A stretch of DNA of 64,000 nucleotides from Micromonospora lupini (GCF_026342015.1 NZ_JAPENL010000002.1:2175001-2239000), one strand, 5' to 3'; shown: positions 48,602-58,246, numbered from the stretch's first letter. Numbers and translations are program-made. Notes: generated by a model not told the origin, from the sequence alone.

Positions 48602-49567
48602 TTATCGGCGTGCGACAGGCTTCACGAGCTTGGCGGCGAGGCGCTCGGGCTTCGGCCAGCGCACCTGCGACGCCGCGCCCGTCTTCTCGAACAGCCAGAT
48701 CACCCGGGCGGAGATGTCCACCTGACCACGCAGCACACCGTGCCGCGCGCTGGTCGGGTCGGCGTGGTGCAGGTTGTGCCAGCTCTCGCCGAACGACAGG
48801 ATCGCCAGCGGCCAGAAGTTGGACGCGCGGTCGCCCTGGCGCATCGCGAACGGGCGCTCGCCGTACACGTGGCAGACCGAATTGATCGCCCAGGTGACGT
48901 GGTGCAGGAGGCCGATCCGGACCAGCCCGGCCCAGAAGAACGCGGTGAGCGCGCCCTGCCACGACCAGGTCACCAGGCCCCCGATCAGCGCCGGGCCGAG
49001 CAGCGAGACGGCCACCAGCACGGGGAACAGTCGGTCCACCCGGCTGATGTCACGGTCGGCGATCAGATCCGGTGCGAACCGCTCCCGGTTGGACAGTTCG
49101 CGACGGAACAGCCAGCCCACGTGTGCGTGGAACAGGCCCCGGGTCAGTGCCCAGAAGCTGGTGCCGAAACGCCACGGCGAGTGCGGGTCACCCTCCAGGT
49201 CGGAGAACGCGTGGTGCCGACGGTGATCGGCCACCCACTGGATGATCTCGCCCTGCACCGCAAGCGAACCCGCGACCGCCAGGGTCACCCGCAGCCACCG
49301 CTTGGCCTTGAACGAGCCGTGCGTGAAGTAGCGGTGGAAGCCCACAGTGATGCCGAGCCCGCTGACCACGTACCAGACCAGGCCGATGATCACGTCGCTC
49401 CAGCCCAGCCAGCCGCCCCAGGCGAGCGGCACGGCGACCAGCAGAGCCACGAAAGGGATCACGACGAAGGCCCACAGGGCGGCCAGGATCCCGGAGGACT
49501 GGCTGCCGTCGGTGAGCGGTTTCGGGCCGGGACCGGCGGTGTGGGGTTCGAGCATGGTGGTGGACAT
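48602..49567 (-). CDS. Acyl-CoA delta-9 desaturase (fatty acid desaturase)
   Basis: A 321-residue membrane di-iron desaturase that introduces a double bond into acyl chains. The three histidine boxes are intact: HRYFTH (about residues 79-84), HRRHH (about 116-120) and HNLHH (about 255-259). Four hydrophobic helices surround them. The length equals that of the SCD/DesC-like family. ATG 49567 follows GAGGTGCC. Probably controls membrane fluidity; no electron-transfer partner gene is adjacent. Confidence 0.92.
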   Translation of the reverse strand: MSTTMLEPHTAGPGPKPLTDGSQSSGILAALWAFVVIPFVALLVAVPLAWGGWLGWSDVIIGLVWYVVSGLGITVGFHRYFTHGSFKAKRWLRVTLAVAGSLAVQGEIIQWVADHRRHHAFSDLEGDPHSPWRFGTSFWALTRGLFHAHVGWLFRRELSNRERFAPDLIADRDISRVDRLFPVLVAVSLLGPALIGGLVTWSWQGALTAFFWAGLVRIGLLHHVTWAINSVCHVYGERPFAMRQGDRASNFWPLAILSFGESWHNLHHADPTSARHGVLRGQVDISARVIWLFEKTGAASQVRWPKPERLAAKLVKPVARR

Positions 49568-49929
49568 GGCACCTCGCAGAGGGGACGGAAACGATCACAA
49601 ACCTACGCCTACGTCACCGTAACTTACGGCTCGGTAGAGCGCACGGGGAAGTTTGGAAACGCGGTCGTACGCAGGTGCTAAAGCCCTGCTCATGGCCGCT
49701 TGTCCGGTAGCTGAGGTGCACCGTCGCCGCGCTGGGCAACGGCTCTGCTTCCGTCGGATCCGAGGTTCGTCGCGGCCTCCGGCGAGGGTGCCGCCGCCGG
49801 CGCGGTCGTGGCCGACGCGGGAGAATCGGAAGGATCATGAAGGGCATGAGTGCTGGCGCCGCCCCGGTCGGGCGTTAAGGTGTAGCGGCAGGATGCTCGT
49901 CGGGGAGCGACGGCGTCCTGACGTTGCGA
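49568..49929. other. 362-bp intergenic region before tRNA-Gln
   Basis: Contains the leftward promoter region of the desaturase gene and the rightward promoter of tRNA-Gln. AT-rich runs near 49590-49630 mark the former. I see no gene or clear repeat in it. Confidence 0.4.
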
Positions 49930-50001
49930 TCGGCCGTGGTGTAATTGGCAACACCCGGGTCTTTGGTACCCGTATTTCAGGTTCGAACCCTGGCGGCCGA
50001 G
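49930..50001 (+). tRNA. tRNA-Gln (anticodon TTG)
   Basis: Acceptor TCGGCCG pairs with CGGCCGA; anticodon stem CGGGT/ACCCG holds loop CTTTGGT with anticodon TTG; T arm CAGGTTCGAACCCTG. CCA is not encoded. It lies just upstream of glmU. Confidence 0.95.
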
Positions 50002-50111
50002 CTATCCCTCTAAGTCCGTTTTAGGTTCTCCTGGGGGTAAGAGGGAACGGTGCCGGGCCCCGTGGTTAGCATGGCCGCGAGAGTGTCCGCCGTCCCGACG
50101 GGAGCCACGTC

Positions 50112-51671
50112 GTGCCCCAGCCCCACCTTCGTACCGTCGTCGTACTCGCCGCCGGTGAGGGCAAGCGGATGAAGTCGACACTGCCCAAGGTGTTGCACCC
50201 CCTGCTCGGCCGTACCCTGCTCGGTCACGTGCTGAGCGCCGCCGCGCCGCTGGGCGCCGACCGCACAGTCATCGTGGTGGGGCACGGCGCCGACCAGGTC
50301 CGGGCGCACCTGACCGAGATCGCCCCCGACGCCACGCCCGTGCTCCAGGCCGAGCAGCTCGGCACCGGGCACGCAGTCCGGATCGCGCTGGACGCCGTGC
50401 CGGAGGGCGCCGGCACGGTCGTGGTGATCAACGGAGACGTGCCGTTGCTGCGTCCGGAGACGGTGGGCGCGTTGGTGACCGCGCACGAGGAGACCGCCGC
50501 CGCGGCCACAGTGCTCGCCGCCGAGGTGCCCGACCCGACCGGGCTCGGGCGGATCGTCCGGGATGCCGACGGCCGGCTGGAGCAGATCGTCGAGGAGCGC
50601 GACGCCGACGCCACGCAGCGCGCCATCCGGGAGATCAACGCCGGCATCTACGCGTTCGACGCGGTGCGGCTGCGCGACGCGCTGGGCAAGCTCTCCACCG
50701 ACAACGACCAGGGCGAGGAGTACCTGACCGACGTGTTCGGCCTGCTCCGCTCCACAGGCGAGCCGGTCGCGGTGCACGTGGCCGTCGACCACGTCGAGAC
50801 GCTGGGCTGCAACGACCGGGTGGAGTTGGCGTCGCTGCGGCGGCTGCTGCGCGACCGGGTCAACGAGGCGTGGATGCGTACCGGGGTGAGCCTGCTCGAC
50901 CCGGTGACCACCTGGATCGACGTGACTGTGGCGCTGGACCGCGACGCGGTGGTCGACCAGAACACCCAGTTGCGCGGGGCCACGGTGGTCGGCGCGGGCG
51001 CCCAGGTCGGGCCGGACGTCACGCTTGTCGACACGATCGTCGGCCCGGCCGCGTCTGTGGTGCGCAGCCACGCGGTGGGCGCCGAGGTGGGCGCGGGCGC
51101 CAGCGTGGGCCCGTACGCGTACCTGCGGCCGGCCGCGCGGCTCGCCGACAGGGCGAAGGTCGGCACGTTCGTCGAGGTCAAGAACTCCGAGATCGGCGCC
51201 GGCTCGAAGGTGCCGCACCTGACGTACGTGGGTGACGCGACGATCGGCGAGCAGACAAACATCGGCGCCGCGTCGGTCTTCGTCAACTACGACGGGGTCA
51301 ACAAGCACCGCACGGTGATCGGCAGCCACGCCCGGACCGGTGCGGACAACATGTTCGTCGCGCCTGTCGAGGTGGGCGACGGCGCGTACACGGCGGCCGG
51401 CTCGGTGATCGTGGACGACGTGCCGCCGGGCGCGATGGGTGTCGCCCGGGCGCGGCAGCGCAACATCGAGGGTTGGGTGGTGAAGCGGCGGGCCGGTACG
51501 GCGGCGGCCGAGGCCGCGCAGCGTGCCGGCGACGCGGAGGGTGCGCAGCGAATCGGCGACGCGGAGGGTGCGTCGGACGTGGCCGGCACCGCAAGCGACA
51601 GTGAGGCAATGCACGGGCGGGCCGAGACGGTGGGCGGTGCGTCCGGCGCGGGAGATACTGCAACCGAATAG
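50112..51671 (+). CDS. glmU: Bifunctional GlmU: glucosamine-1-P acetyltransferase / GlcNAc-1-P uridylyltransferase
   Basis: A 519-residue enzyme making UDP-GlcNAc for peptidoglycan. The N-terminal pyrophosphorylase has VVLAAGEGKRMKSTLPKVLHPL (about residues 8-29) and INGDVPLL; the C-terminal half is a left-handed beta-helix acetyltransferase (AEVGAGASVGPYAYLRPAARL, IGAASVFVNYDGVNKHRT). A tail of about 55 residues is low-complexity with a repeated GDAEGA(Q/S) motif and is probably disordered. GTG 50112 with GGGAG upstream. First gene of glmU-prs-rplY-pth. Confidence 0.95.
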   Translation: MPQPHLRTVVVLAAGEGKRMKSTLPKVLHPLLGRTLLGHVLSAAAPLGADRTVIVVGHGADQVRAHLTEIAPDATPVLQAEQLGTGHAVRIALDAVPEGAGTVVVINGDVPLLRPETVGALVTAHEETAAAATVLAAEVPDPTGLGRIVRDADGRLEQIVEERDADATQRAIREINAGIYAFDAVRLRDALGKLSTDNDQGEEYLTDVFGLLRSTGEPVAVHVAVDHVETLGCNDRVELASLRRLLRDRVNEAWMRTGVSLLDPVTTWIDVTVALDRDAVVDQNTQLRGATVVGAGAQVGPDVTLVDTIVGPAASVVRSHAVGAEVGAGASVGPYAYLRPAARLADRAKVGTFVEVKNSEIGAGSKVPHLTYVGDATIGEQTNIGAASVFVNYDGVNKHRTVIGSHARTGADNMFVAPVEVGDGAYTAAGSVIVDDVPPGAMGVARARQRNIEGWVVKRRAGTAAAEAAQRAGDAEGAQRIGDAEGASDVAGTASDSEAMHGRAETVGGASGAGDTATE

Positions 51672-51728
51672 TCCCCGACCCACCACCACCGGGTCGGGTA
51701 CCGCCGACAAACGGGAGCAGACGGGCCC

Positions 51729-52709
51729 ATGGGCAGCATCGTCGCCGAAAACCGCAAGAGCCTGATGCTCTTCTCCGGCCGGGGTTTCCCGGAGCTGGCC
51801 AAGGAGATCGGCGAGGTGCTCGGTGTGGCACCGACGCCGGCCGACGCGTACGAGTTCGCCAACGGCGAGATCTTCGTACGGTTCAAGGACTCGGTGCGTG
51901 GTTCGGACGCCTTCGTGGTGCAGTCCGTGACGCACGGAGTGAACACCTGGGTCATGGAGACCCTGATCATGGTGGACGCGTTGAAGCGGGGGTCGGCGAA
52001 GCGGATCACCGTGGTGCTGCCGTTCTACCCGTACGCGCGGCAGGACAAGAAGCACCGCGGCCGGGAGCCGATCTCGGCCCGGCTCGTGGCGGACCTGCTG
52101 AAGACCGCCGGCGCGAACCGGATCCTCACTGTCGACCTGCACACCGCGCAGATCCAGGGCTTCTTCGACGGGCCGGTGGACCACCTCTTCGCGATGGACA
52201 TCCTGGCGGAGTACGTGGAGCACAGGTACGCCGGCCGGCCGATGACAGTGGTGGCGCCGGACTCGGGCCGGGTGCGGGTGGCCGAGCGGTGGACCGACCG
52301 GCTGGGCGGCTGCCCGCTGGCGTTCATCCACAAGACCCGCGACCCGATGAAGCCGAACCAGGTGGTGGCGAACCGGGTGGTCGGCGAGGTGGAGGGTCGC
52401 GTCTGCCTGATCGTCGACGACATGATCGACACCGGTGGCACGATCGCCAAGGCGGCGGACATCCTCAAGGAGTCGGGCGCGGCGGAGATCGTGGTGGCGT
52501 CCACCCACGCGCTCCTGTCGGACCCGGCGACCGAGCGGTTGAAGAACAGCCCGATCAGCGAGGTCGTGGTGACCAACACGCTTCCGTTGCCGCCGGAGAA
52601 GCAGCTGGACAAGCTGACGGTGCTGTCGATCGCGCCGCTTCTGGCGCGGGCGATCCGGGAGGTCTTCGACGACGGCTCGGTGACCACCCTCTTCGGTGGC
52701 CTGAGCTGA
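51729..52709 (+). CDS. prs: Ribose-phosphate pyrophosphokinase
   Basis: A 326-residue enzyme that makes PRPP from ribose 5-phosphate and ATP for nucleotide, His, Trp and decaprenyl-phosphoarabinose synthesis. FSGRGFPELAKEIG start, PYARQDKKHRGREPISARLVA (ATP loop region), TVDLHTAQIQGFF and the PRPP-binding CLIVDDMIDTGGT (about residues 226-238). Length is standard. Confidence 0.96.
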   Translation: MGSIVAENRKSLMLFSGRGFPELAKEIGEVLGVAPTPADAYEFANGEIFVRFKDSVRGSDAFVVQSVTHGVNTWVMETLIMVDALKRGSAKRITVVLPFYPYARQDKKHRGREPISARLVADLLKTAGANRILTVDLHTAQIQGFFDGPVDHLFAMDILAEYVEHRYAGRPMTVVAPDSGRVRVAERWTDRLGGCPLAFIHKTRDPMKPNQVVANRVVGEVEGRVCLIVDDMIDTGGTIAKAADILKESGAAEIVVASTHALLSDPATERLKNSPISEVVVTNTLPLPPEKQLDKLTVLSIAPLLARAIREVFDDGSVTTLFGGLS

Positions 52710-53040
52710 GGGCGCGCCCCGTTTCGTCATTCGACGCGCCGGTGGGGAAAAAACTGGCAGTCTGGTGGGAAACGGGGCTGGCACGCCGATGGGAACGCCA
52801 TCGGCGTGCCGGTCTGGAGCTGTGACCGGGGACTGCCGGAAACCCGGGAAACAGCTCGGGTAGACTGGTGCGGTTGCCACGGCGAGGGTGCCCGGCGGGC
52901 CGCTGAAGAGCGCCGCACGGAGGCACCGTCATCGACGCGGTGCTCCGGGCAGTCGTTCATGACGCATGAGCCCCAGCGAGCCCCTCGCCCAGCACCGCAA
53001 GACGACAAGCCGCCGTAGCGAAAGCATCAGGAGTTTCCCC
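52710..53040. other. 331-bp intergenic region: prs terminator and rplY promoter
   Basis: Holds the prs terminator hairpin (52780-52810), a TAGACT -10-like box at about 52860 and a roughly 170-base leader before rplY. No gene seen. Confidence 0.5.
52780..52810. terminator. Terminator after prs
   Basis: Perfect 13-bp stem GGCACGCCGATGG / CCATCGGCGTGCC with a five-base loop, 70 bases after the prs stop. Confidence 0.8.
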
Positions 53041-53736
53041 GTGTCCGAGGTAAAGATCAGCGCCGAGCCCCGCACCGAGTTCGGCAAGGGTGGTGCCCGT
53101 CGTACCCGCCGGGCCGGCAAGGTGCCCGCCGTGCTGTACGGCCACGGCGAGAAGCCCAAGCACATCGCGCTGCCGTCGCGGGAGTTCGCCGCCGCGATCC
53201 GCAAGGGCGGTGCCAACCAGCTCTTCGCGATCGACATCACCGACGGCACCCAGGTGCTGGCGCTGCCGAAGGCGATCCAGCGTGACCCGATCCGGGACAC
53301 CTTCGAGCACGTCGACCTCATCCTGGTGCGCCGGGGCGAGAAGGTCACCGTCGAGGTGCCGGTCCAGCTGACCGGCGAGGCCGCGCGGGACACCCTGATC
53401 GTGCACGACCACGACACCCTCTCGGTGACCGCCGACGCCACGAAGGTTCCGGACCACCTCGAGGCGTCGATCGAGGGCCTGGAGGCGGGCTCCTCGGTCA
53501 CCGCCGGCGACGTCGAGCTGCCGAGTGGTGTCGAGCTGGCCGTCGACCCGACGCTGCCGGTCGCCGCCGTGACCGCCGCGCCGACCGCCGAGCAGCTCGA
53601 GGCGACGCTGCCCGAGGTCGAGGAGGCCACCGAGGAGGCCGACGCCGAGACCGGCGAGGTCACCGAGGGCTCCGAGGGTGCGGACGCCCCGGCCGCCGAG
53701 GGCGCGGAGAACACCGAGGCGCGTACCGAGGCCTGA
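53041..53736 (+). CDS. rplY: 50S ribosomal protein L25 (general stress protein Ctc)
   Basis: A 231-residue long-form L25 (TL5/Ctc), binding 5S rRNA. N-terminal L25 domain (EVKISAEPRTEFGKGGARRTRRAGKVPAVLYG), the TL5 C-terminal beta domain (about 95-185) and a very acidic tail rich in Glu, Ala and Gly. GTG 53041 has AGGAG at a good distance. A possible long leader is in line with stress control of ctc genes, though no specific site is visible. Confidence 0.94.
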   Translation: MSEVKISAEPRTEFGKGGARRTRRAGKVPAVLYGHGEKPKHIALPSREFAAAIRKGGANQLFAIDITDGTQVLALPKAIQRDPIRDTFEHVDLILVRRGEKVTVEVPVQLTGEAARDTLIVHDHDTLSVTADATKVPDHLEASIEGLEAGSSVTAGDVELPSGVELAVDPTLPVAAVTAAPTAEQLEATLPEVEEATEEADAETGEVTEGSEGADAPAAEGAENTEARTEA

Positions 53737-53751
53737 TCGGTTCGTATCGTG

Positions 53752-53786
53752 CGGCAGGCGTCCCCGAGTTTCGGGGGCGCCTGCCG
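53752..53786. terminator. Terminator after rplY
   Basis: 16-bp stem CGGCAGGCGTCCCCGA / TCGGGGGCGCCTGCCG (one G-T pair) with a three-base loop, between rplY and pth. Confidence 0.8.
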
Positions 53787-53826
53787 GCGTATCGGGAGTC
53801 GGTGAAGACGGCGGAAGGGACGGGTC

Positions 53827-54417
53827 GTGACGGACGAGGCGGGGCCGTGGCTGGTGGTCGGCCTGGGCAATCCGGGCCGGGAGTACGCCGGCAACCGGCA
53901 CAACGTCGGGTTCATGGTGGCGGAGCTGTTGGCGGGGCGGTTGGGCGCGCGGTTCGGTAGGCACAAGCGGGCGGTGGCCGAGGTCGCGGAGGGGCGGCTG
54001 GGGTTCGGCGGTCCGAAGCTGGTGCTGGTCAAGCCACTGACGTACATGAACCTGTCCGGTGGGCCGGTCGCGGCGCTGTCCCAGTTCTACAAGGTGCCTC
54101 CGGCGCAGGTGATCGCGGTGCACGACGAGCTGGACATCGGGTTCGGCCAGGTGCGGATCAAGTGCGGCGGCGGTGAGGGCGGGCACAACGGCCTGCGTTC
54201 GATGTCCAAGTCGTTGGGCACCAAGGACTATGTCCGGGTGCGGTTCGGCGTGGGTCGGCCGCCGGGTCGGCAGGATCCGGCGGACTACGTGCTGTCGGAT
54301 TTCGGCGCGGCGGAGCGCAAGGAGCTGGATTTCCTGGTGGACCGGGCCGCCGACGTGGTGGAGTCGGTGATCGTGAAGGGCGTGGAGCCGACCCAGAACC
54401 TGTACCACGGCGGCTAG
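53827..54417 (+). CDS. pth: Peptidyl-tRNA hydrolase
   Basis: A 196-residue enzyme that recycles peptidyl-tRNAs released from ribosomes. [23 protein letters not shown] holds the catalytic His (about residue 24) and Asn, [13 protein letters not shown] and [12 protein letters not shown] the substrate contacts. GTG 53827. Gene order rplY-pth is conserved in actinobacteria. Confidence 0.95.
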   Translation: MTDEAGPWLVVGLGNPGREYAGNRHNVGFMVAELLAGRLGARFGRHKRAVAEVAEGRLGFGGPKLVLVKPLTYMNLSGGPVAALSQFYKVPPAQVIAVHDELDIGFGQVRIKCGGGEGGHNGLRSMSKSLGTKDYVRVRFGVGRPPGRQDPADYVLSDFGAAERKELDFLVDRAADVVESVIVKGVEPTQNLYHGG

Positions 54418-54548
54418 GGCGGGGCGTACCGGATCGGAAACGGTTGGCCGGTAGTCTGCGCCTTTCGGCGTGCCGCAACCGGCGACGCGGGTCGCGGCCG
54501 ATCGGTGCGTGCGGGCGCGGGCCGCGGCGAGGCGACGGGAGCGGGCAG

Positions 54549-55379
54549 ATGGGCAGTCCTCCGATGATCGACGGGGCGTTCGCCCGATGGTTGGCCTCGC
54601 GGGCCGGTCAGGCGCTGCTGGACCTGCGAGCGGAGCTGGGCTTCGCGGACACGGGCGCGCTGAAGTCGGCCGGCGACAAGGTGTCGCACGACCTGATCCG
54701 CACGGAGTTGGCGCGGTGGCGGCCGGGGGACGCGGTGCTCTCCGAGGAGGACGAGGGCTCCCGGTTGGCCTGGGCGGCCGAGGTGAACGCCGGTGCGGTG
54801 TCCCGGTTGACCGCGGACCGCGTGTGGATCATCGATCCGTTGGACGGCACCCGGGAGTTCGCCGAGGAGGGCCGCTCGGACTGGGCGGTGCACATCGCGC
54901 TCTGGGCGCGGAACGCGCCGAGCCCGCACGGGCTGGTCGCCGGGGCGGTGGGGTTGCCGGCGCAGCACCGGGTGCTGGGCACCGACTATCCGCCGGCGTA
55001 CCCGCCGATGACCGTGGAGGCGGCGACGGCCGGCGAGCGGAAGATCCGTCTGGCGGCGAGCCGGAGCCGACCGCCGGTGTTCCTCACCGACCTGGCCGAG
55101 GACGTCGGCGCGCACCTGGTGCCGATGGGTTCGGCCGGCGCGAAGATCGCCGCGGTGGTGACTGGCGAGGTGGACGCGTACATCCATGCGGGTGGGCAGT
55201 ACGAGTGGGACTCGGCGGCGCCGGTGGCTGTGGCGACGGCCACCGGACTACACGCTTCCCGTATCGACGGTTCTGCGCTTCGATACAACGAGGCGGATCC
55301 GCGCCTGCCGGACCTGCTGGTCTGTCGCAAGGATCTCGCCAACCGGTTGCTTGCAGCGCTGCAGAGGCATTCCGGGTAG
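54549..55379 (+). CDS. cysQ: 3'(2'),5'-bisphosphate nucleotidase (inositol monophosphatase superfamily)
   Basis: A 276-residue Mg-dependent, Li-sensitive phosphatase that removes PAP formed in sulfur assimilation. DPLDGTREFAEEG (about residues 97-109) and GQYEWDSAAPVAVATATG near the C-terminus are the two superfamily metal/substrate motifs; SEEDEGSRL gives the first Glu pair. ATG 54549 used; ATG 54564 is possible. The adjacent cysDN genes support the sulfur role over inositol phosphatase. Confidence 0.88.
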   Translation: MGSPPMIDGAFARWLASRAGQALLDLRAELGFADTGALKSAGDKVSHDLIRTELARWRPGDAVLSEEDEGSRLAWAAEVNAGAVSRLTADRVWIIDPLDGTREFAEEGRSDWAVHIALWARNAPSPHGLVAGAVGLPAQHRVLGTDYPPAYPPMTVEAATAGERKIRLAASRSRPPVFLTDLAEDVGAHLVPMGSAGAKIAAVVTGEVDAYIHAGGQYEWDSAAPVAVATATGLHASRIDGSALRYNEADPRLPDLLVCRKDLANRLLAALQRHSG

Positions 55380-55444
55380 CCTGAGCGCACTTCTTGACAT
55401 GTCCGACCGGAAAGGTCTGGAAATCGGATGAGCGAGCGAGTGTC

Positions 55445-56356
55445 ATGACGTCCCCCGCGGCCTACCGGGTCTCCCACCTGGACGCTCTCGAAGCGGAGAG
55501 CATCTTCGTGATGCGCGAGGTTGTCGCCGAGATGGAACGCCCGGTGCTGCTCTTCTCCGGCGGCAAGGACTCGATCGTCATGCTGCGGTTGGCGCAGAAG
55601 GCGTTCGCTCCGGCCAACATCCCCTTTCCCGTGATGCACGTCGACACCGGGCACAACTTCCCCGAGGTGCTCGAATACCGCGACCAGCGGGTCGCCGAGC
55701 TGGGGTTGCAACTCGTGGTGGCGAGCGTGCAGGAGGCCCTGACGAGTGGGCTGGTCCGCGAGTCCGGTGACGGGATGCGCAACCGGATCCAGACGCCGGT
55801 GCTGCTGGACGCGGTCGAGAAGCACCGCTTCGACGCGCTGTTCGGTGGCGCCCGCCGCGACGAGGAGAAGGCGCGGGCCAAGGAGCGGGTGTTCAGCTTC
55901 CGCGACGAGTTCGGCCAGTGGGATCCGAAGAACCAGCGCCCGGAGCTGTGGTCGCTCTACAACGGCCGGCACCACCCGGGCGAGTCGATCCGGGTCTTCC
56001 CGCTGTCCAACTGGACCGAGCTGGACGTGTGGCACTACATCGCCCGGGAGCGCATCCCACTGCCGTCGATCTACTACGCGCACGAGCGCGAGGTGATCGA
56101 GCGGGACGGGATGGTCTACGCGGTAAACGAGTTCTTCCGTCCCCGCGCGGGTGAGGAACGGTTCAAGGCCCAGGTGCGCTACCGCACCGTCGGCGACGCC
56201 TCCTGCACCGCGGCGGTCCGCTCGGACGCGGACACCGTGGAGAAGGTCATCGAGGAGGTGGCGGCCACGCGGATCACCGAGCGGGGCGCGACCCGTGGTG
56301 ACGACCGGGTCAGCGAGGCCGCCATGGAGGACCGCAAGCGGGAGGGATACTTCTGA
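55445..56356 (+). CDS. cysD: Sulfate adenylyltransferase subunit 2
   Basis: A 303-residue PP-loop ATP pyrophosphatase that forms APS from sulfate together with CysN. LFSGGKDSIVMLRLA (residues about 36-50) is the PP-loop; HVDTGHNFPEVLEYRD and FGGARRDEEKARAKERVFS follow the family pattern. Its stop overlaps the cysN start (TGATG). A TTGACA at 55394-55399 may be the -35 of its promoter. Confidence 0.95.
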   Translation: MTSPAAYRVSHLDALEAESIFVMREVVAEMERPVLLFSGGKDSIVMLRLAQKAFAPANIPFPVMHVDTGHNFPEVLEYRDQRVAELGLQLVVASVQEALTSGLVRESGDGMRNRIQTPVLLDAVEKHRFDALFGGARRDEEKARAKERVFSFRDEFGQWDPKNQRPELWSLYNGRHHPGESIRVFPLSNWTELDVWHYIARERIPLPSIYYAHEREVIERDGMVYAVNEFFRPRAGEERFKAQVRYRTVGDASCTAAVRSDADTVEKVIEEVAATRITERGATRGDDRVSEAAMEDRKREGYF

Positions 56357-57672
56357 TGACCACCGAGATCGTGGCCCCGGCCGCCGCCGACACCGAGGCC
56401 ACCGGTGAGGCGCGGCCCATGGACCTGCTGCGGTTCGCCACCGCAGGCAGCGTGGACGACGGCAAGTCGACCCTGATCGGCCGGCTGCTCTACGACACCA
56501 AGTCGCTCTTCACCGACCAGTTGGCGGCTGTGGAGGCGGTTAGCGCGGCCCGCGGCGACGAGTACACCAACCTGGCGCTGCTCACCGACGGCCTGCGCGC
56601 CGAGCGGGAGCAGGGCATCACCATCGACGTGGCGTACCGGTACTTCGCCACGCCCCGGCGCAAGTTCATCATCGCGGACACCCCCGGGCACATCCAGTAC
56701 ACCCGCAACATGGTCACCGGCGCCTCCACCGCCGACCTGGCGCTGATCCTCGTGGACGCGCGCAAGGGCCTGGTCGAGCAGTCCCGCCGGCACGCGTTCC
56801 TCTGCTCGTTGCTGCGGGTGCCGCACCTGGTCCTCTGCGTCAACAAGATGGACCTGGTCGACTGGTCGCAGGAGGTCTACGAGCGGATCGCCGACGAGTT
56901 CACCGCGTTCGCCGCGAAGCTCGACGTACCTGACCTGACAGTGGTGCCGATCTCCGCGCTGCGCGGTGACAACATCGTCTCGCGGTCGGAGCACATGCCG
57001 TGGTACGAGGGTCCGTCGCTGCTGCACCACCTGGAGCGTGTGCACATCGCCAGCGACCGCAACCTGGTCGACGTCCGGTTCCCGGTGCAGTACGTGATCC
57101 GCCCGCAGTCCACGACTGTCACCGACTACCGCGGCTACGCCGGCCAGGTCGCCTCCGGTGTGCTCAAGCCCGGCGACGAGGTGATGGTGCTGCCGTCCGG
57201 CTTCACCAGCCGGATCGCCGCCGTGGAGACCGCCGACGGGCCGGTCGCGGAGGCGTTCCCGCCGATGTCGGTGACGGTACGGCTGGCCGACGAGATCGAC
57301 ATCTCCCGGGGCGACCTGATCTGCCGGCCGAACAACGCGCCGGCGGTCGCCCAGGACATCGAGGCGATGGTCTGCTGGATGGACGAGACCCAGCCGCTGC
57401 GGGTCGGCGCCCGGTACGCGATCAAGCACACCACCCGCTCGGCGCGGGCGATAGTGCGCGGGTTGCACTACCGGCTGGACATCAACTCGCTGCACCGCGA
57501 CGAGTCGGCCGACGAGTTGCGGCTCAACGAGATCGGCCGGGTACGGCTGCGTACGACTGTGCCGCTGCTGGCCGACGAGTACCGCCGCAACCGCACCACG
57601 GGCGGCTTCGTCATCATCGACGAGACCACCAACCGCACGGTGGGCGCCGCCATGATCGTCGAAGCCGCCTGA
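56356..57672 (+). CDS. cysN: Sulfate adenylyltransferase subunit 1 (GTPase)
   Basis: A 438-residue EF-Tu-like GTPase driving APS formation. G1 loop GSVDDGKSTLIGRLLYD (about residues 32-48), G2 GITIDVAYR, G3 DTPGHIQYTRNM and G4 CVNKMDLVD are intact; two beta-barrel domains follow. The length shows there is no fused APS kinase (CysC) domain. Translationally coupled to cysD. No APS reductase gene is in the window. Confidence 0.95.
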   Translation: MTTEIVAPAAADTEATGEARPMDLLRFATAGSVDDGKSTLIGRLLYDTKSLFTDQLAAVEAVSAARGDEYTNLALLTDGLRAEREQGITIDVAYRYFATPRRKFIIADTPGHIQYTRNMVTGASTADLALILVDARKGLVEQSRRHAFLCSLLRVPHLVLCVNKMDLVDWSQEVYERIADEFTAFAAKLDVPDLTVVPISALRGDNIVSRSEHMPWYEGPSLLHHLERVHIASDRNLVDVRFPVQYVIRPQSTTVTDYRGYAGQVASGVLKPGDEVMVLPSGFTSRIAAVETADGPVAEAFPPMSVTVRLADEIDISRGDLICRPNNAPAVAQDIEAMVCWMDETQPLRVGARYAIKHTTRSARAIVRGLHYRLDINSLHRDESADELRLNEIGRVRLRTTVPLLADEYRRNRTTGGFVIIDETTNRTVGAAMIVEAA

Positions 57673-57708
57673 CGCGACGATCCACTCCGCATGGTCCGCC
57701 TGTGGATA

Positions 57709-57724
57709 GCTTCGAATTCAAAGC
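57709..57724. promoter_or_regulatory. MarR operator upstream of the marR-type gene
   Basis: GCTTCGAATTCAAAGC, one mismatch from the perfect palindrome GCTTCGAATTCGAAGC found at 58391. It lies just upstream of a TACGAT -10 box (57728-57733), which is six bases from the ATG, so binding should block transcription. Confidence 0.75.
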
Positions 57725-57739
57725 AGGTACGATCGCGGG

Positions 57740-58246
57740 ATGAGTGAAGCGGCGCCAGGCCTGAGCGCGGAGCAACTCGGCGCGTACTTCGCTCTGGTGG
57801 AGGTCAGCAGCCTTCTTCAGTACTCGGTGGACGAGCATTTGCGCGTCGACGGCGACCTCAGCTATGTGCAGTTCCAGCTCCTCGCCCGGCTCGTCGACGC
57901 GCCCGGGGGCAAGCTGCGGATGACCGACCTGGCCGACGGTGTCGTGTACAGCCGCAGCGGGCTGACCTATCAGGCGGGCTTGCTGGAGAAGCGTGGCCTG
58001 ATCACCCGCTCGCCGTCGCCGGACGACGAGCGCAGTGTCATGGTGACCGTCACCGACGTCGGCCGCGACCTGATCGCCCAGGTGCTCCCCGGGCATGTCG
58101 ACCGCGTCCGGGACCTGTTGTTCGAACCCCTGACCAGCGAGGACGTCGCCGCCCTCAACTCCGTCCTGGGCCGGGCCCGCGACCACATGCGCGCCGCTCC
58201 GCCCCGCTCCGCCAAGCCTCGCACCCGGCGCAACCAGACCGACTGA
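57740..58246 (+). CDS. MarR family transcriptional regulator
   Basis: A 168-residue winged-helix repressor: LSYVQFQLLARLVDAPGGKLRMTDLADGVVYSRSGLTYQAGLLEKRGLITRSPSPDDERSVMVTVTD covers the DNA-binding domain and the DxRS wing. The ATG at 57740 has a -10 box (TACGAT) six bases upstream and no SD, indicating a leaderless mRNA. The shared operator motif before it and before the next gene points to autoregulation and control of the oxidoreductase. Confidence 0.9.
   Translation: MSEAAPGLSAEQLGAYFALVEVSSLLQYSVDEHLRVDGDLSYVQFQLLARLVDAPGGKLRMTDLADGVVYSRSGLTYQAGLLEKRGLITRSPSPDDERSVMVTVTDVGRDLIAQVLPGHVDRVRDLLFEPLTSEDVAALNSVLGRARDHMRAAPPRSAKPRTRRNQTD

Noticed and set aside
50010-52880. 956-codon minus-strand open frame across glmU and prs
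   Set aside because: It spans two well-identified plus-strand genes and the gap between them and gives low-complexity His/Arg/Val-rich protein, typical of an antisense shadow in high-GC DNA.
53041-53736. Autogenous ribosomal-protein leader structure before rplY
   Set aside because: The 170-base leader shows no convincing 5S-mimic or conserved hairpin that I can support by eye.
55381-55444. S-box or cysteine-type riboswitch upstream of cysD
   Set aside because: The 65-base gap is too short and shows no matching core motifs; only a weak TTGACA is visible.
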